This document shows positions 47,701 to 56,851 of a stretch of 64,000 bases of DNA, in pieces. The translations under genes and the position numbers were made by a program. Position 1 is the first letter of the stretch; each line of letters opens with the position of its first letter. Source of the DNA: Aurelia coerulea. Lineage: Eukaryota > Cnidaria > Scyphozoa > Semaeostomeae > Ulmaridae. Below the pieces are notes generated by a model. The model did not search any database. It saw only the letters and a list, made by a program, of their open reading frames with translations, and had not been told where the DNA came from. The stretch lies in the NCBI GenBank assembly GCA_039566865.1, contig CM076960.1, positions 9,150,001-9,214,000 on the forward strand, read 5' to 3'.

Positions 47701-49535
47701 TGAAAAAAGAAACAGGAAATGAAAATATCAAGAAGCTAATAAAAAATTTTAAAACACGAACACACAAATGTTTCAAACTGTTTTTGTAACGTAGTACTCT
47801 ATTGTCATGGATCATTTCAACAACAAGAGTATCCTAAAAGAATCTTTGTGAAGAGTTTTGACATTTGTTTTTTCATCCACAAAAATCTTTGAGCAATAGT
47901 AACTCTTTGACAAATTTTTCTTGACTAAATTTATACAGTATGCCAAGCCATTCCAACATTTTTGGGGAGAATGAAAAACTGGAAAACATCAAAATTTTAA
48001 CATATGCGCCAGGCCTCTGTGTCTATAATTTGAAAAAGAAAAGGCCATGACACCAGCATCGATAGTCGGATTCGAAGATGCTTATGGTGACAAATAAATT
48101 TATAAGTTTGAAGGCAGAAACACACAATACAAAGAGAAAAAAACAGTAAATATGATTACATTTATTTTATGGTATGAACTAAATTCAATCATATTTGCTG
48201 TTGTTCTTTGTTGTATTGCGGTGTTTGTGCCTTCAGACTTATTTTGTTATCCCATGGAGGATCCTAAAATGTAATCCCTAATCTTACACCCTAATCTTAC
48301 ATGTACCACAGGCAGTGGTACATGTAAACCGTTGTCCAACCCAACCTTCTTCTTTTCTAGTATGGATTTGACCATTTTTACAATGCAAAAGCAGCAACAG
48401 ACAAGAGTACAATGTATTGTGACAGAAACCTAATCAATAGGAGAAATGTTGGCACAGATGTATCTCAAAGATTTGATGCCTGCAAGCAGTTCTTCCTCCT
48501 TGACGTAAGGGCAAGAATAGTTGCTGCATTTCTGGCAGTCTTGGGAATGAAAAGCATCGATGACATACCAACAAATGAATGTCTTCCACCATCAGTCACT
48601 AATGGTGCAGAGAATGTCCAGAAAGAATTCTTGCATGGACTAGCAGCTAAAGTAGTTGATAAATATGTGCTACGTGAGCAACATGTGACAAACATGCTTG
48701 AAAAACAGCAGTACGCAGATTGGCTACAAATCTCTAACAAGAAAACTGAAGATGGCAGATTTCTGTGTAGACAGGAAAATTGTGGGAAATCCTTCAGAAA
48801 TGATGGTAAGCTCAGAGTACAACATGAAAAATCCATGGTCTCCATGCCTCACAACAGGGAAAAGGAAGAAAACCGGGAGACGCAATGCTAAGTTATCAAT
48901 GCTCAGTGCTCAACTATGAACTTCTGGTATTAAATTTTTTTGATGGAGTGTCTGAAGGTGATGGGGCACGAATAGTGCGCTGCTGGAAATATGCTCTTCA
49001 GCATTTGAGAAATGATAAAGTGAGAAGCCAGAAGTATGCCTTGGAAGCAATGTACTTGCTGTGTCAAATAAATGGTCTTTTGGCAAATGATTGTGCAGAG
49101 GATCTAATTTGGAACCGATTTCACAAATCAAAAACAAGTGATGGTGGTCACATTCCACAAGATTTGTGTGTCGAGCATTACAACAATCTGATGAAAAATG
49201 TCATCAGATATCTTGGTCCCAATGCCAGAAATAGAAGAGCTGTAGACAGATTTGCCAACGCCCTAACAGTAACAAAGAATTTGTTGGATAATTTTGACCA
49301 GCAGTGTGCAGTGCATAGAAGATCCGGAATACACACACAAGCCTGTATTACCAATGATCTGAGGAAGATTGTCAATGACCTCATGAAAAACTGTGCATTG
49401 CAAGAGAAACCAGGGAGGCAGTACACAATTACTAATGTTCCAACAAATTTATTGGATGATTTTGATGTCAGAGACTTATACAGCTGGATAGAAAAGCACA
49501 AAGACAAACCGAAGTTAAACAGAGCAGGACGCTAA
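44756..49535 (+). pseudogene. DUF6589-like mobile-element protein gene, four exons, one frameshift
   Basis: Exons 44756-45760, 46249-46716, 47199-47468 and 48361-49535 have canonical GT-AG sites and phase-0 introns. Together they would give about 972 aa. Exon 3 carries GDQGTVERG, ERLDGIHFEI and ADFHGGMKLL; exon 4 starts YGFDHFYNAKA. These resemble the conserved GDQ and DFH blocks of DUF6589 proteins expanded in cnidarians and fungi (recalled, not searched). A C2H2 finger starts at CRQENCGKSF; its second His is lost because the A run at 48827-48831 is one base short. The frame resumes as MLSYQCSVLNYELLVLNFFD and runs to the stop at 49535. DUF6589 biochemistry is not established. AATAAA follows at 49545. 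Confidence 0.65.
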
Positions 49536-49544
49536 TCATTACTC

Positions 49545-49550
49545 AATAAA
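49545..49550 (+). terminator. Poly(A) signal AATAAA of the DUF6589-like gene
   Basis: AATAAA lies 10 nt after the stop codon at 49533-49535, before any other gene. Confidence 0.5.
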
Positions 49551-49988
49551 TGTGTATCATAACGTTTTGCCAATTTAGATTATTCCATGCTCATGGTCAT
49601 TGCATGATTCAGTTGATTTAATTCCTAATCTTGTATCCACAATAAACATTGTCTCACCTTATTAATTTTTGAGAAATTTTCCCACTCATTCAGAGTATAT
49701 TTTGACAACCCAGTTACTTATTGTTCACAATTTACAGTGCAGGTGTTATTACCAGTTGATAGTTACAGTATTTTGGATCAAAATAGGGAGATTCTTTTTT
49801 TTTTATCAGGAACCCTCCCCCAATCATTATGGACACGAGGGAAGGAATAATATGAGCATGGGAATTACAAACATTTTAGCTTTATACGTAATTTAAAAAT
49901 TTGTTTTATTGTTGAGGGAGATTGTCAAAGAACCAAAACGCAACTGTATATTACAGTATACTACATAGATTTGAGTGCCACTATTGTT

Positions 49989-50151
49989 GCAATAGACAAT
50001 TACGCTAAAGATGTTGGCGAGAAACTTTTTACCAAGATGCACTGCGTTCTTTAATCAAATTCCTATAGAAACATTAAAGATTCGTTGTTTGAACGCAATG
50101 CATCTTGGTAAAAAGTTCCTTGCCGCCATCTTTAGCGTAATTGTCTATTGC
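49989..50151. mobile_element. MITE with GCAATAGACAATTACGC termini
   Basis: Terminal repeats are GCAATAGACAATTACGCTAA and its inverse TTAGCGTAATTGTCTATTGC. Both arms also contain TTTTTACCAAGATGCA (or its complement). It is a closer relative of the intron copy at 32397 than of the one at 20768. It lies between the DUF6589-like gene and the LINE at 50290. Confidence 0.8.
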
Positions 50152-50330
50152 TGTTAAAGTACGTACAGTAGATCAGTCACCAGATATTCACAAGGTTGAA
50201 TATACCAACTTATTTAGTATGTTACATTAGGGGTCAGTCATATATTGATTTTGTCCCTGCTTAGCGTCATTTTGATTAACTTTCAGACCCCCCCCCAACC
50301 TCCACTCTTAGCGCTGGTTGACAACAATTT

Positions 50331-53300
50331 TTGCGCTTTTTCAACCAGCGGGAGGGTTTCTCTTCCGTGATGCCGGTTGAAATCAATCAATGGCGAGCAG
50401 CAATAGGTACGTTCCGAATTTCCACGCAAAAACAGTTGCGTTTGAGCAAAACAGTCAGGCCACTTTTATTATTTTACCATGTTTTAAAGCTATACTGGCT
50501 TTGTTGCAGTTTCATTGCAATTTCTGTGCTGGTCCTGCCTTTGGCAATGATATTACAGTTTCTTGCAGTACACCATTTGAAAGAACAGTCCAGTTTCTTG
50601 CCCATATTTTCCCGCTTATACTACATCAGTAAAGTAGTGATTTACACAACTGTAGAACTCTCGAAGCGAATGCCCCTGGGTTTCATTTACTTTGTCAGAT
50701 TTGCTCGTTACAAATATTGCACTATCAAGCAATTTATATTTGCCTACGCGTATTTCTATATGGTGTGCATGACATGTTACACACTTCACACACAGTGGGC
50801 TTTTAGGAGAATCCTGCTCAGTGGTGACGTCGAGACAAACCCTGGGCCAAATACCCTTGATTTTTGTTGTTGGAATCTAAACAGCATTTTAGCACATGAT
50901 TTTCTGCGAGTTTCTTTGATTGAAGCATACAACTCGGTTTATAACTATGACCTTATTGGCATCGTTGAGACTCACCTTGATAGCACGATCAATGAAGATA
51001 GACTTGCATTAGATGGCTATACCTTTTTCAAAAGTAGCCATCCACAAAATGTGAAAAGGGGTGGTGTTGGGCTTTATGTCAAAGACTCTCTTCCTTCAAG
51101 AGAACGGTCTGACCTCGTGACTCTTCCGGAATGTATTGTGCGCGAAGTCCAAATCAATAGGAAAAAATACTTCTTTGCCGTAATTTATAGAAGCCCGAGC
51201 CAAAATCAAACTGAGTTCGATGATTTCACCATGAACTTCGAATTGTTATTATCTAAAATGGCTGCTGAAAATCCTTTCTGTGTCGTCATCACCGGTGATT
51301 TCAATTGTCGATCTTCTCAGTGGTGGGAAAATGAAATAGAAAATAATGAGGGAAAGCATTTTGAGCCATTAACGTCCGACCTTGGTCTTTACCAATTGAT
51401 TTCTGAACCAACTCATTTGATGGGTGATTCTAAATCTTGCATTGACTTAATTTTTACTGATCAGCCTAATCTTTTTATCGAATCTGGTGTCCATTCCTCA
51501 CTACACGAGCAATGTCACCATCAAATCATTTATGGAAAATTAGCTGTCTCTAATCTAGCCCCACCCCCCTACACTCGCAGAATCTGGTATTATGATAAGG
51601 CTGATGAGGTCGGTATTAAGAAGAGTGTTGAAATGTTCCGATGGGTGGAATATTTGGAAAACATATGTCCTAACGAGCAAGTTCAATTACTGAACGATGT
51701 CCTTTTGAATATTTTCTCAAATTTTATACCCAATAAAGTAAAAACAATTAAACCCAGCCAGGCACCATGGATAACGCAACATGTCAAGAATTTTCTGCGG
51801 AAAAAGAATCATGCGTATAAAAGCTTTGTTAGGAGAGGTCAGCCCGGTGACAAGCTTGAGGAAATACAAACTATGATCTCAAAATGTTCAAAAATGATCG
51901 AGGATGCAAAGCGACGGTACTTTCTAAAAGCGGGTAATACCTTAGCGAATCCTGGAACAGGCCGCAAAACATACTGGTCATTACTTAACACTGTTCTAAA
52001 CAAGGCCAAGATTCCTATAATACCACCTCTCTTAGAAAATGGGATATTCGTGATGGATTTTACTGAAAAGGCCCAAATATTTAATGATTACTTCATCCTT
52101 CAGTGCACAACGATCGACACAGGTAGTGACATCCCACGACATATTCCGGTAAATGCTACACTGTTGACTGAATTTCATTTGTCCGATGAAAAGATACTGA
52201 AAATTATTAGATCACTCAATCCTAATAAAGCGCATGGCTGGGATGAAATATCTGTAAGGATGATAAAAATGTGTGATTCTGCATTGGTTGTGCCTTTGAA
52301 GATAATATTCATAAACTGTTTGAGAAGCGGTACATTTCCAGATATATGGAAACATGCAAACGTTGTGCCTGTTCACAAAAAGAACGAGAAAAACATCAAA
52401 AGGAATTATCGTCCAATTTCTCTGCTTCCAATCTTTGGAAAAATTCTCGAAAAACTCATTTTTGACTCTCTGTATTCTCATCTTGTTTCATCTGAATTAC
52501 TAAATCCTAATCAATCAGGATTCCGTCCCGGTGACTCGACAATCAATCAGCTAATCTCGATAACACACACAATATTTACAGCGTTTGATTGCAATCCTCC
52601 TCTTGATGTTCGCTCTGTGTACCTTGATATTTCTAAAGCATTTGACAGGGTATGGCATGATGGGCTAATCTATAAATTAAAGCGTTGCGGTGTCTCCGGA
52701 CAACTTCTAAGTCTTATCAAAGATTTTTTAAAAAATCGCAAACAGAGAACTGTACTGAATGGACAGAGCTCGAGTTGGGGAGATGTTTCAGCAGGAGTGC
52801 CCCAGGGTTCTATTCTGGGCCCTTTATTTTTCTTGGTCTATATTAATGATCTAACAGCAGACTTGAAGTGCAATGTTAAACTTTTTGCTGATGATACATC
52901 ACTTTTTACTATCGTGCAAGACTCAAATACAGCTGCCAGTGACATGAACCATGACTTAGAGTTGATCAGTAAATGGGCTCATGACTGGAGGATGTCTTTT
53001 AATCCTGACCCTCAAAAGCAAGCAGTCGAATTAGTATTTTCAAAGAGAAAAACTGAAACCAATCATCCCGAAATTCTTTTCAATAACATACCCGTGATGC
53101 AAGTAGTCGAACACAAGCATTTAGGAATCGTTCTAGACTCAAAATTGTCTTTTTCTTCCCATATTAAAGCAGCTATCTCCAAAGCGAGAAAGGGTATTGG
53201 TATGTTGAGATTTCTTTCAAGATATCTACCTAGGAACACCCTTAACGAGCTATACAAGCTCTATATCCGACCCCATTTAGACTATGGAGATGTTATATAC

Positions 53301-54116
53301 CATGATCCCCCAAAAGTATGCGAGTTCAGCGGAAATTTCACCTTGTCTAATTTAATGGAAAAGCTAGAATCCGTCCAATATTCTGCCGCTTTAGCCGTGT
53401 CCGGTACATGGAGGGGAACATCTAGAGAGAAGTTGTACGCTGAGCTTGGATGGGAATCTTTAAGTCTTCGTAGGTGGAGTAGACGCCTGACTTTGTTCTA
53501 TAAAATTGTAAACAACCTAACTCCGAACTATACAAGGGATCCAATTCCACCACTTCAGCAGTTTCAGTACTCTCTTCGCAAACCTGACATCATCGGGCAA
53601 ATAAGGGCAAGAACTGCAAAGTTCAAATCTACTTTTTATCCTCATTGTCTGTCCGAATGGAATGAACTTGAACCTGAAACTAGGCTGGCACCATCTGTTG
53701 CCGTTTTCAAATTGAAAATGTTATCAAAAATCCGCCCCCCTGGAAAACCTGTATATGGTATTCATGACCCAAAAGGTCTATCCTATCTAACTCAACTTAG
53801 AGTCGGTCTTAGCAAGTTAAATTTTCATAAATTTAAACACAATTTTAAAGATACCACAAATCCTATGTGTCCGACAAATGATGGTATTGAAGATACGGAA
53901 CACTTCTTGTTGCTCTGCCCTTGTTTTGATGTACAAAGACGAGACCTCCTCGCTGGAATCTATGCATTAATACGACCACTTGGATATGTAAATCTTGCAA
54001 ATGAAGCTTTACTGCAACTTTTATTGTATGGCAATAAAGATTTTCCTATTTCACTAAATAGACAAATTCTTGAGCTAACGCTACATTTTATCCATGAAAC
54101 TGGTCGATTCGAGTGA
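50331..54116 (+). CDS. LINE polyprotein: membrane module, 2A peptide, AP endonuclease, reverse transcriptase
   Basis: 1261 codons; the likely start is the second ATG at 50370 (residue 14), just before INQWRAAIG. Residues about 40-160 hold several long hydrophobic segments. A 2A motif (GDVETNPGP, last Pro residue 173) should release that module co-translationally. The AP endonuclease follows (CCWNLNSI, VETHLDSTI, VIYRSPSQN, VITGDFNCRSSQWW, SCIDLIFTD). The RT spans about residues 625-900 ([78 protein letters not shown], and FADD as the active site). The C-terminus has a CPTNDGIEDTEHFLLLC knuckle. The clade looks CR1/L2/Rex1-like; not resolved. It appears competent, since I see no stop or frameshift. 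Confidence 0.92.
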   Translation: MRFFNQREGFSSVMPVEINQWRAAIGTFRISTQKQLRLSKTVRPLLLFYHVLKLYWLCCSFIAISVLVLPLAMILQFLAVHHLKEQSSFLPIFSRLYYISKVVIYTTVELSKRMPLGFIYFVRFARYKYCTIKQFIFAYAYFYMVCMTCYTLHTQWAFRRILLSGDVETNPGPNTLDFCCWNLNSILAHDFLRVSLIEAYNSVYNYDLIGIVETHLDSTINEDRLALDGYTFFKSSHPQNVKRGGVGLYVKDSLPSRERSDLVTLPECIVREVQINRKKYFFAVIYRSPSQNQTEFDDFTMNFELLLSKMAAENPFCVVITGDFNCRSSQWWENEIENNEGKHFEPLTSDLGLYQLISEPTHLMGDSKSCIDLIFTDQPNLFIESGVHSSLHEQCHHQIIYGKLAVSNLAPPPYTRRIWYYDKADEVGIKKSVEMFRWVEYLENICPNEQVQLLNDVLLNIFSNFIPNKVKTIKPSQAPWITQHVKNFLRKKNHAYKSFVRRGQPGDKLEEIQTMISKCSKMIEDAKRRYFLKAGNTLANPGTGRKTYWSLLNTVLNKAKIPIIPPLLENGIFVMDFTEKAQIFNDYFILQCTTIDTGSDIPRHIPVNATLLTEFHLSDEKILKIIRSLNPNKAHGWDEISVRMIKMCDSALVVPLKIIFINCLRSGTFPDIWKHANVVPVHKKNEKNIKRNYRPISLLPIFGKILEKLIFDSLYSHLVSSELLNPNQSGFRPGDSTINQLISITHTIFTAFDCNPPLDVRSVYLDISKAFDRVWHDGLIYKLKRCGVSGQLLSLIKDFLKNRKQRTVLNGQSSSWGDVSAGVPQGSILGPLFFLVYINDLTADLKCNVKLFADDTSLFTIVQDSNTAASDMNHDLELISKWAHDWRMSFNPDPQKQAVELVFSKRKTETNHPEILFNNIPVMQVVEHKHLGIVLDSKLSFSSHIKAAISKARKGIGMLRFLSRYLPRNTLNELYKLYIRPHLDYGDVIYHDPPKVCEFSGNFTLSNLMEKLESVQYSAALAVSGTWRGTSREKLYAELGWESLSLRRWSRRLTLFYKIVNNLTPNYTRDPIPPLQQFQYSLRKPDIIGQIRARTAKFKSTFYPHCLSEWNELEPETRLAPSVAVFKLKMLSKIRPPGKPVYGIHDPKGLSYLTQLRVGLSKLNFHKFKHNFKDTTNPMCPTNDGIEDTEHFLLLCPCFDVQRRDLLAGIYALIRPLGYVNLANEALLQLLLYGNKDFPISLNRQILELTLHFIHETGRFE
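50826..50849 (+). other. 2A ribosome-skipping motif
   Basis: The codons read DVETNPGP, an exact match to the canonical 2A core D-(V/I)-E-x-N-P-G-P, preceded by LLSG. Skipping would occur between residues 172 and 173, giving a membrane-type N-terminal product of about 159-172 aa and an endonuclease-RT of about 1089 aa starting with Pro. Confidence 0.9.
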
Positions 54117-54351
54117 ATTTCTGTAGCCACTTAACCATCCCTTCATAAGCCACCCGTTTTTGTCCCATAGTTAAAGTAGTTTCTTTTCCTTTATTATCTT
54201 TATTTAATGGCCTCGGGGTAGACACAGCCTTTTGCTCCCTGGGGTTGATCGTCCTAGTAGTATTGTAGAGTAATTTTATAAGTAATGTAGTTCGTAATTT
54301 GTATTGTAAATTTTATTTGGAATATATTATATAAAAAAAAAAAAAAAAAAA

Positions 54352-56640
54352 CATCCTCAAACAAATCTGTATGGCCTGCATCAACATCCCCAACAACTTC
54401 ATTCAATAACATCAAAATATGTTCAGCATCTTTTTGTCTCCAAATCTCCACATATTTCAAAAGATCCTCCATACAAAATATTTTATTGCATGAGTTGCAA
54501 ATTTGATCTATGTGGAAATCTGAAAACAACAAGACATTATTTGGGTCATTCTTTTCCATAGAAATTTCCTGCAACAGTTCACCTTTATATGCATCCAGCT
54601 TATTTTTCAGTAATTTTTGCTCAGATTCAGATAAATTCCGAATTTTTTCAACATCTTGGACATTTGAGCTTTTATTTTTGACTATGAAATTGCATGCATC
54701 CTTATCCCCAGCTGATGATTTGGCAGCACATCCAGCACATTTACAATCACAGGCACAGATATCACAGCACTTGCAACCTTTGGGGATATCTGACTCACTC
54801 TGTTGCTTTTTCTGTGTGGAAAATATTTTAGAAGTGTCTTTCGGCAGCATTTTGTTGAATAAATATAAGACTTCATGTCCTGTGAACACCAAGAAGAGTT
54901 GAAACCATTGTATATCAAGAAGCATTCACTCAGCTTGCTGTCACGCCCTGCTCTGCTACATTCTTGAAGATAATTCTCCATGGTCTTTGATGAACCAAAA
55001 TGAACAATTCTGTATACACCTTTGCAGTCGATACCCATCCCAAAAGCAATGGTGCACACCAGAATTCGCAAATGGCTGTCACCTATTCCCATGTTTTTAA
55101 TAATGTGGGCTTTAACACTGTCTGGAGTACCAGCATGGAACATCTCCACTATTCTATTTTGTGGCACTTCTTCACCATGATAAAAGTCTGATTTAAGGCA
55201 TATCTCAAGCATCCTCCAAAGTATTGCAGTTTGATTCCTGGTCTGGCAAAAAATTAAAGTCCTCGCTGCATCAATGGACTTCTCTTTTACTTCTTTTATA
55301 ATTCTCGAAAATGTTTTTTCTAAAGATAAGTCGTTTTGTGCATACTGGACAAAAAATGACAAATTTGACTTGACTGGAGACTTTTGAATCATAAATGTAT
55401 TCAGGTTGTGAATTTGAACTGCTTCAAGAATTTGATGTTTCGTTTCATTTGTAGCTGTAGCTGTGAAAACAGAGATTTGTACATCTTTTCCAAGCAATGA
55501 TCTGATTTCTTTGAGGTAGCCATACCATTTTCTGAATGGAGCTTTCTTGTTAGTTGACATACCCCTGCAAAATGAATGAAATTTATATTAACTTGGTACC
55601 AGAGAGGTTAAGTGGTGTACAAAGGTAGTTTAACATGTGGTTGAATATGTGAATCATGTGGTCCTTCTTGTGTATTAGCTTTTTAATTTTACTCTTTAAT
55701 AACTGGAAATTTTACAAGCATTTTTACAGTATGTACTACATCCCAAACTTTTAGTAGGAGTAACTCTAGAATACCATCCTCCCCCAATTTGGAAGCTCTT
55801 CCTTTCTTAGCTCTTTGATAAACCTTTTGAGAAAATAGGAGAATTGCATGGTACCCTTATCTTGGATAGGAACTTTAAATTTGTTCTAATACTTGTTCTT
55901 TATAAGAGACCACCAAGGAGTTTTTAAAAGCGAGCAGCTGCAGCTGTTGAATGAGAGACCTTCAAGGAATGAAGTATCACATTTTTTTAATGCACTCCTT
56001 CTAAACATGAAAATTCTGCAGTACCTGGGAATGGGGAATTTAACAGTACATCGTATCAGGATAAACTTAATTTCACATGTTCTAAAATCTGGCCTATCAT
56101 GAAAAATGGAGTGGCCGTTTCATGTGGTTTTGAGGGTAGCAAAATAAAAGCCTTGCACGATTTGGTCTGATATTATTAATGAATGAACGTCAATGTTTAA
56201 AAATGTACCTACCATTGCGTTATGCAGTGAGCTTCATCAATTGCTATGCCAACACAATATTCAGCAAAAGTACTGGAAGTGAGAATTTCTCGCATTCGCT
56301 TGCTTGAACGTAAAGACTCAGGTGAAGCATAAACAACGCTGAAAATGTTATCTTCGATATCCTTAAGAACACTTTCTTCTTGGCCTTGATAAACAGCTGC
56401 ACTGGCTATACCTTTGCTTTTTAAACTTGCTACTTGATCATGCATCAAAAAAAGTAGAGGGCAAATTACAAGGACATTACAAGTTCCACATGGCAGGCCA
56501 ATCAAGTGATCAGCAACAAACGGAATGGCTTGGTAAACAAGAGACTTGCCATGGCCTGTCGGTGCACTGTAATAAAGATGTGATCTATGCCGAAAATATT
56601 GAATAAGTCCCATTTCTTGGTCTTCGTTAAGCTTCTGGAG
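54352..56640 (-). pseudogene. RecQ-like DNA helicase gene, two visible exons, broken
   Basis: Superfamily 2 RecQ helicases unwind DNA 3' to 5' using ATP. Exon one (about 56634 to 56213) has the ATP-binding loop APTGHGKS and the DEAH box (IDEAHCITQW). A GTAGGT donor and a TTTTGCAG acceptor at 55564 join in frame, giving the ITQWG typical of RecQ. Exon two has motif III SVFTATAT, LIFCQTRNQT, VCTIAFGMGID and motif VI QECSRAGRD, then a Cys-rich segment (CKCCDICACDCKCAGC) like the RecQ zinc region. The frame shifts at about 54800-54835, between CRKTLLKYF and the Cys cluster. An in-frame stop lies just upstream of exon one, and the family B LINE begins nearby, so the 5' end is lost. The 3' end runs into the LINE at 54351. 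Confidence 0.8.
55565..56212 (-). other. Intron of the RecQ-like gene
   Basis: Bounded on the minus strand by ATG|GTAGGT (56212) and TTTTGCAG|GGG (55565). 648 bp, no other feature seen. The presence of an intron argues that the gene was mobilised as DNA or is resident, not a retrocopy. Confidence 0.7.
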
Positions 56641-56649
56641 CAAATTGTT

Positions 56650-56851
56650 CGTGAGTCAGATGAAAAAGATTTGCTCGTACAAAATTGGTCTAATATCCTA
56701 AGCATGCCACTATGAAAACCATTCGTGTTTCTGAAAAATATTGCCCTTGGATAAACAATAATCTCAAGGGGTTGATTTGGAGTAGAGATAAGCTCCGGAA
56801 AGCAGCTGTCAAGTCAAGGTCTTCTCTCCTGTTGAACTCCTATAAGCATGT
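56650..56851 (+). pseudogene. 5'-truncated family B LINE, first segment
   Basis: The frame reads HATMKTIRVSEKYCPWINNN, then LKGLIWSRDKLRKAAVKS, the linker between the endonuclease and RT of an APE-type LINE. The LINE starts abruptly in the 5' flank of the RecQ-like gene. The foldback at 56852 ends this segment. RT sequence resumes at 58743, with the intervening part missing. Confidence 0.65.

Larger units (their letters stand above)
50290..54351 (+). mobile_element. Full-length family A LINE, uninterrupted ORF
   Basis: This comprises a short 5' UTR, one 1261-codon ORF (50331-54116) and a 3' UTR of about 217 bp, ending in TATATTATATAAAAA and an 18-A run at 54333-54351. The 5' end is only approximate; no clear target duplication was found. 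It is inserted beside or within the 3' end of the minus-strand RecQ-like gene. It is the best-preserved LINE in the window. Confidence 0.8.

Noticed and set aside
54254..54925. RecQ-like frame ending in a Phe-rich tail as a real C-terminus
   Set aside because: The last residues are encoded by the reverse complement of the LINE poly(A) tail (54333-54351), so the natural C-terminus is lost.
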